Source of the DNA: Monoraphidium neglectum
Taxonomy: Eukaryota; Chlorophyta; Chlorophyceae; Sphaeropleales; Selenastraceae
Assembly: GCF_000611645.1 (NCBI RefSeq)
Contig: NW_014013006.1
Location: 1-22,895, forward strand
DNA length: 22,895 nt
Direction: 5' to 3'
Below, piece after piece: positions 19,123-22,895 of this stretch. A program made the translations under genes and the position numbers. Position 1 is the first letter of the stretch. Every line of letters begins with the position of its first letter. The notes under the pieces are model-generated. The model did no database searches and was not told the DNA's origin. It saw nothing but the letters and a program-made list of their open reading frames with translations.

Positions 19123-20754
19123 TCATGCGATGCTGTAGATGGTCAGCAGCTTGTCGTCCCCCGCGCTGGCCAGCCGCGTGCCGTCGCCGCTGAACGCCAG
19201 CGCCCAGACCTGGTCCGTGTGCTCCCCCAGCGTCTGAACGCACGCCCGGGTCGACAGGTCCCACAGCCGCACCTTGGCGTCACTGGAGCTGGTGGCAAAG
19301 GTGGCGCCGCCAGGGTGCACCGCGACCGACAGCACCCACGACTCGTGGCCTGTGGGGAGGGAGGGAGCCCAATTTGGAGGTGGGGGCATGTTTGTTGACC
19401 ACAGCAAGTGTCAAACTTACCAGGTCAAAGTCATGGCACCTTGAAACCTGCAGCCATGCAACCTCTCACACACACATGTTTCAATGGCAGTCCAAGCAGG
19501 CGCAACTCACAAGGCCCTCCCTCTGGTCATCGATGCTTCTGCCTCCCCCTGTCCCACCCGCATGTGCCCACAGCCCGCCCAACCGCCCACCCACCTGAGA
19601 ACGAGTCCACCAGGCCGCCGCTGTGAGTGTCGTACAGATTGGCATGGCTGTCGTCACTCCCCGTAAGCAGCAGCTTGCCGTCTGCGTTTGCCGAGGGCAG
19701 GGGCCGTGCAGGAGCAACAGACATGCTCGGAATGCTTGGCTGCGCGTGCCATGCCTGGCGCAACATCGTGCGTCCAAGAAATGCCTGTTTTAAGAATTCT
19801 GCCTGCTGCAACACCTGCAAGACAGAACCCAGCCTTCATCAGTTGAGCAGCCGACATCCCCGGTGACCGGACTGGCGTTGGCTGCAGTCAGGAGCGCACC
19901 CTCTCGTCCGGCCCATGCTGACAGGACAGCACCCACCTGGCGTGAACGCCAGCGTCCGCACGGGCCGGTGGTGGCCCTTAAGGCTGTGCAGCAGCTGCCC
20001 AGAAGCTGCGTCCCATATCGCCACGGTGCCGTCCATTGCTGAGGCGGCGACCAGCCTGAAGTCGGGGCTGAAGGCCACCGCCAGCACAAATCGCTCCCGC
20101 TTTGTGCCGCCATCAACCTGAAAACGAAGGGTTTGCAGCCGTTGGACATGATAAGGAATGGTAGTGACCACCAATGGGTGACGGAGGTGTCACCAGACAC
20201 CAGGTGTTGCGGCTGCCAAGACACCGCCTGCATCGCAGCCGTTGGCTTTCATGGCTGAACAAGACGCAGCCAGCCCATCAGCTTGAAACGGGCGACACCC
20301 TTACCGCTGGTAGGGACAGGGTCGCTTCCGGAGCGGGGTCCTCCGCGCCAGCCCGGTACACGGTCACCACTTCCTTGCTGCCCCCTGCTACTGCGATGCG
20401 CACCGCATCCGCGGACACGGGGCCGAACGCAACGCCCCAGCTCTCCGTGGGGAGGGCCTCTATGTTGAATTTGGACTCCGCGGCGGCTGGGTCCCACACG
20501 CGCACGATCGAGTCGAGCGCATTGCAGGCGGCGAACTGGCCGGTGGCGTCGACCGAAAGCGACACGGCCCCTAGGCTATACCCCGCAAAGGTGTGAGCTG
20601 GGGTCGAAGGTGGGTCGTTGCCGGTGACATCCCAGAGCTTCACTTGCTCGTCCACCGAGCCCGTGAGTAGCTGTGATGTGCCGGGGATCCATGCTGCGCA
20701 CCAGATCCCCTCCGCGTGAGCTCCCGGGAGCTTATGAAGGGTAGAAGCTCGCAT
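19123..20754 (-). CDS. SKI8: SKI8 / WDR61 (plant VIP3) WD40-repeat protein, 314 aa
   Basis: Four exons on the minus strand: 20754-20305, 20117-19937, 19681-19595, 19349-19123 (945 nt, phases consistent). WD40 repeats are visible from AHAEGIWCAAW and LLTGSVDEQVKLWD (residues about 12-42) through VRVWD, VAFSPDF-VAIWD, LLLTGSDDSHANLYD, GHESWVLSVAVHP-VRLWD and HTDQVWALAF-LTIYSIA at the end. The GHESWVLSVA and CVQTLGEHTDQVWALAFSGDG segments are specific to the WDR61/SKI8 family, and length matches (human about 305 aa). Family role: scaffold of the SKI complex in cytoplasmic 3'-5' mRNA decay with the exosome, and a Paf1-complex-associated nuclear role in animals and plants. The start is chosen because it puts 10 residues before repeat 1, as in relatives; an in-frame ATG at 20874 adds 40 low-complexity residues. 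It shares a 607-bp divergent promoter with bL33m. Confidence 0.93.
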
Positions 20755-21361
20755 GGCCGCTGATGATCGCCGTTGCGCAGGAACGGGCGGTGTGCAAGAG
20801 CCTGGCGAGATCACTACGGTAGTGTTTTGTCGGGCTTCCAGGCGCAGTACGGTACCTGAAAATATTACACCCATGCCCGTTCAATAGCACGCTGCTCAGT
20901 GGCAAGAGCAATTCAATCTTACCGTACAGCACTTCCCGCAGATCAGCTCTGGTGTTGCTCAGTCATCTACAGTACCGTGTAGCCGAGCCAACGGAGCCCA
21001 GTGGTCGCGTCCACTCGTTCACATCTCTCGTTTATCATCTACATCTGCTGCACGGACGTCCTAGGCCCCTTGCGTGGGGGACGAGCAGCGCGTGCGCCGC
21101 TTGCTGCGGTGCAAGTGCGGCATTGCGGCTGGCAGTGTTGCTCAGCGGGAGGGACACTCTCCTGTGAATTTGCGCAGAGAAAATTGACCACCCAAGCCTC
21201 TCTGCTGAGTTTTGGCTGCGGTGGTGGGAGGTGGCAGCGCTCAACGTCTGAGCGCGCCGGCAGTCACCCAGGCTGACGAAGAGCTTGCGCAGCTGCGGCG
21301 CGAGTGTTGGCAACAGCGGCGGGGGTGGCACAGTGCCAGCGGCGGCATCAGCAGTACCGCC
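20755..21361. promoter_or_regulatory. Divergent promoter of SKI8 (-) and bL33m (+)
   Basis: 607 nt between the two start codons. Between 20812 and 20975 there is a palindrome CACTACGGTAGTG (20812-20824), a GTACGGTAC palindrome (20847-20855) and further GTAC cores at 20924-20927 and 20972-20975. A minus-strand TTTTCAG/GTACC near 20850-20860 could be a 5' UTR splice site. Otherwise no gene was seen. Confidence 0.5.
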
Positions 21362-21768
21362 ATGGCCCCAAAGAAAAAGCTGGGCCAGATCCTGATCAAG
21401 CTCGTCAGCCAGGCCGGCACGGGTGAGCACCCCTGTGGGCTGGGCACATCGCAAGTGCGCGCGCCCTGCCGGCGGCCCCTTCAACCCCTGCTTCCAGCCC
21501 CTGCTCAGAAACCCTGACAGAGCTGCTGGGCATCACTCTTGCCACAATTCCGCCAGCCTGCGCCTTGCGCCGCCAACCACCGCCGCCCTTACCCCCACCC
21601 CCAAACGCCACTGCACACCCGGACCAACTCCCCCTTCCACTCGGGCCCCCAGGCTTCTTTTACGTGACCAAGAAGAACCCCCGCAACGTGCCCTACAAGC
21701 TGCAGCGTGTAAAGTACGACCCAGTGGTCAATCAGCACGTGCTCTTCTCAGAGTCAAAGCTGAAGTGA
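21362..21768 (+). CDS. MRPL33: Mitochondrial large-subunit ribosomal protein bL33m, 58 aa
   Basis: Two exons, 21362-21422 and 21653-21768 (177 nt), with a 230-nt phase-1 intron that splits the Gly of QAGTGFFYV. The protein starts [20 protein letters not shown] and continues [35 protein letters not shown]. This is the bacterial-type L33 fold, with the KKNPR and YDP-VNxHVLF signatures of plant and algal mitochondrial L33. The length is the same as land-plant mitochondrial L33 (58 aa). The zinc-binding Cys pairs found in some bacterial L33 are absent. It acts in the 50S-like subunit near the tRNA exit site. No cleavable presequence is evident, as is usual for this small basic protein. The stop TGA overlaps a TGACGTCA palindrome (21766-21773). 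Confidence 0.93.
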
Positions 21769-22663
21769 CGTCATCGCGGTGACGCACAAGTGGCGCGACC
21801 GCCGATGCAATCGAGCGACCGCTGGAGTTGAGCGGGCTTGGTCTTTGGTTGAGTTCCTTGACCGTAGATTAGGCGTAGCGCACAGGTGGTGCGCATCGGC
21901 AGCGCTTGTGCCGCGCGACGCGGTCGGCGTTGGTGCCCTTGTGCTTCGGCAGCGCTAGACGCAGCGGCAGCAGGAGCGGCGGTCATGTGGCAGCGTGGCT
22001 GCGGGCGTCCGAGCCAAACACCACCCTCAGCCCGCTGGAAAGCTGCCATGGATGCTGCTGCCACTTGATGTTGTGTGGTGGAATGTGACTTTGCTGACGC
22101 CTTGTCCCTATTTTACTCCTGGTTTGTTTGACTGCATTTATTGCCAGTTCAATCCGACGCTATCATGTTGATGCCCCTTGGGGTTGATTGTCGCCGCATG
22201 GCCACAAATGCAGCGCAGGGTCCCCAGGGCAGGGCACATGGGTCCCATGAGAGGCTGTGCGCTACCCAACACCCAGACACGCAGAGAGCCTGCTTTGGGT
22301 GGCGGTCAAGGGAAGCCTCGGCTGGCGGCTGCAAAAACCTGTGGTGGACACACGAGAGGCAGTTACCAGTGGGAGTTGCAGGGAATTGTGAACGACCAGG
22401 CCAGGTCAAAAGACTGGATATATTGCAACACATTGAAAGCCACATCAAATTGCAACCTCAGCGATGGTACCGAAAACACATGCCTTAGCGCCCTAAAAAC
22501 CTGGGCTGCTGCATGCACGACAGGTGCTGAATGATTTGCAGTGGGGCGCGATGCCTCATGAGGGGCCTTTGAGGCACCAAAACAATCCACTGCAGCCGCC
22601 GCCGCTATGGACGCAGGTGCTGCGCTGCGGGTACGTTGCCGCCCTCGCGTTGCCGGGCCCGCG
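21769..22663. other. Convergent intergenic region right of bL33m
   Basis: About 0.9 kb with no supported gene on either strand. It contains the bL33m 3' UTR and probably the 3' UTR of the minus-strand gene ending at 22664. No strong repeat was seen. Confidence 0.5.
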
Positions 22664-22767
22664 TCACCGCGCGCTGCTGCTGCTGCCGGCCACCATGGCG
22701 TGCTCTATGGTGTACATTTTGGCGAGCGAGTTGAAGCCCCGCTGGTCCCCGTTGCGCAGGAGGTTGC
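22664..22767 (-). CDS. Probable last exon of an unidentified gene continuing beyond the right edge
   Basis: On the minus strand a good acceptor (C-rich tract then GCGCGCAG at 22775-22768) is followed by 104 nt that, in phase 1, read GNLLRNGDQRGFNSLAKM, then YTIEHAMVAGSSSSAR and TGA (22666-22664). The g|gc phase-1 Gly junction is the commonest type in this window, and codons are strongly GC3-biased with Asn/Gly/Phe/Tyr content unlike the surrounding intergenic DNA. The family is not recognised. Upstream exons lie outside the window. Confidence 0.42.
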
Positions 22768-22876
22768 CTGCGCGCGCACACCAGGGGGGGGCGGGGGTTG
22801 GGTTAGAGCCTCAAACACGGACATGCTGCAGGCGCACCCACAGGCCCACAAGTTTTCCAGGTTTGTGTGCGTGTAC

Positions 22877-22895
22877 ACGCACGCACGCACGCACG
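22877..22895. repeat. (ACGC)n microsatellite at the right edge
   Basis: At least four and a half ACGC units run off the window end, within the putative intron of the preceding minus-strand gene. Confidence 0.85.

Noticed and set aside
22141..22488. 115-codon plus-strand open frame right of bL33m
   Set aside because: No recognisable motif, mixed codon usage and overlapping alternatives of equal length; typical chance open frame.

Overview
This is a stretch of nuclear DNA from a GC-rich green alga (Chlorophyta; class not resolved). The evidence is many short GT-AG introns (about 170-330 nt) that interrupt recognisable eukaryotic and organelle-related genes, strong G/C third-position bias in exons, GTGAGB-type donors, TGTAA boxes downstream of several genes (the chlorophyte polyadenylation signal) and a plant-like mitochondrial bL33. 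No operons, Shine-Dalgarno sites, CRISPR array, tRNA or rRNA were seen. Gene models below were made by hand-splicing, and exon phases were checked arithmetically.

Layout. (1) 1-1093, +: 3' end of a COG0523/CobW-type zinc-chaperone GTPase. (2) 1925-3975, -: complete 7-exon sigma-like glutathione S-transferase of 211 aa, convergent with the CobW gene. (3) 3976-4251: short divergent promoter. (4) 4252-8748, +: intact 11-exon gene for a fused flavoenzyme (692 aa) with an N-terminal pyridoxamine-phosphate-oxidase-like split barrel, a C-terminal ferredoxin-reductase-like FAD/NAD module and a basic N-terminal extension that may be a transit peptide. (5) About 4153-9583 and 9584-15012 are two tandem copies of a unit of about 5.43 kb. 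The second copy of the flavoenzyme gene (9695-14186) keeps all splice sites but carries a 4-nt frameshifting insertion in exon 6 and a 14-nt deletion near the C-terminus, so it looks like a young pseudogene. (6) 15690-17832, +: four-exon secretory-pathway protein with motifs resembling five-bladed beta-propeller glycosidases/phosphorylases (GH130-like). (7) 19123-20754, -: SKI8/WDR61 (VIP3) WD40 protein of 314 aa. (8) 20755-21361: divergent promoter with clustered GTAC motifs. (9) 21362-21768, +: mitochondrial ribosomal protein bL33m (58 aa). (10) 22664-22767, -: probable last exon of a gene that continues beyond the right edge.

The GST and the flavoenzyme share a 276-bp divergent promoter, so two redox/detoxification functions may be co-regulated. 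The tandem duplication cut inside that promoter, and the downstream copy then lost its reading frame. Divergence between the copies is patchy: some introns are nearly identical while others barely align, which suggests gene conversion. SKI8 and bL33m are housekeeping genes that also share a divergent promoter.
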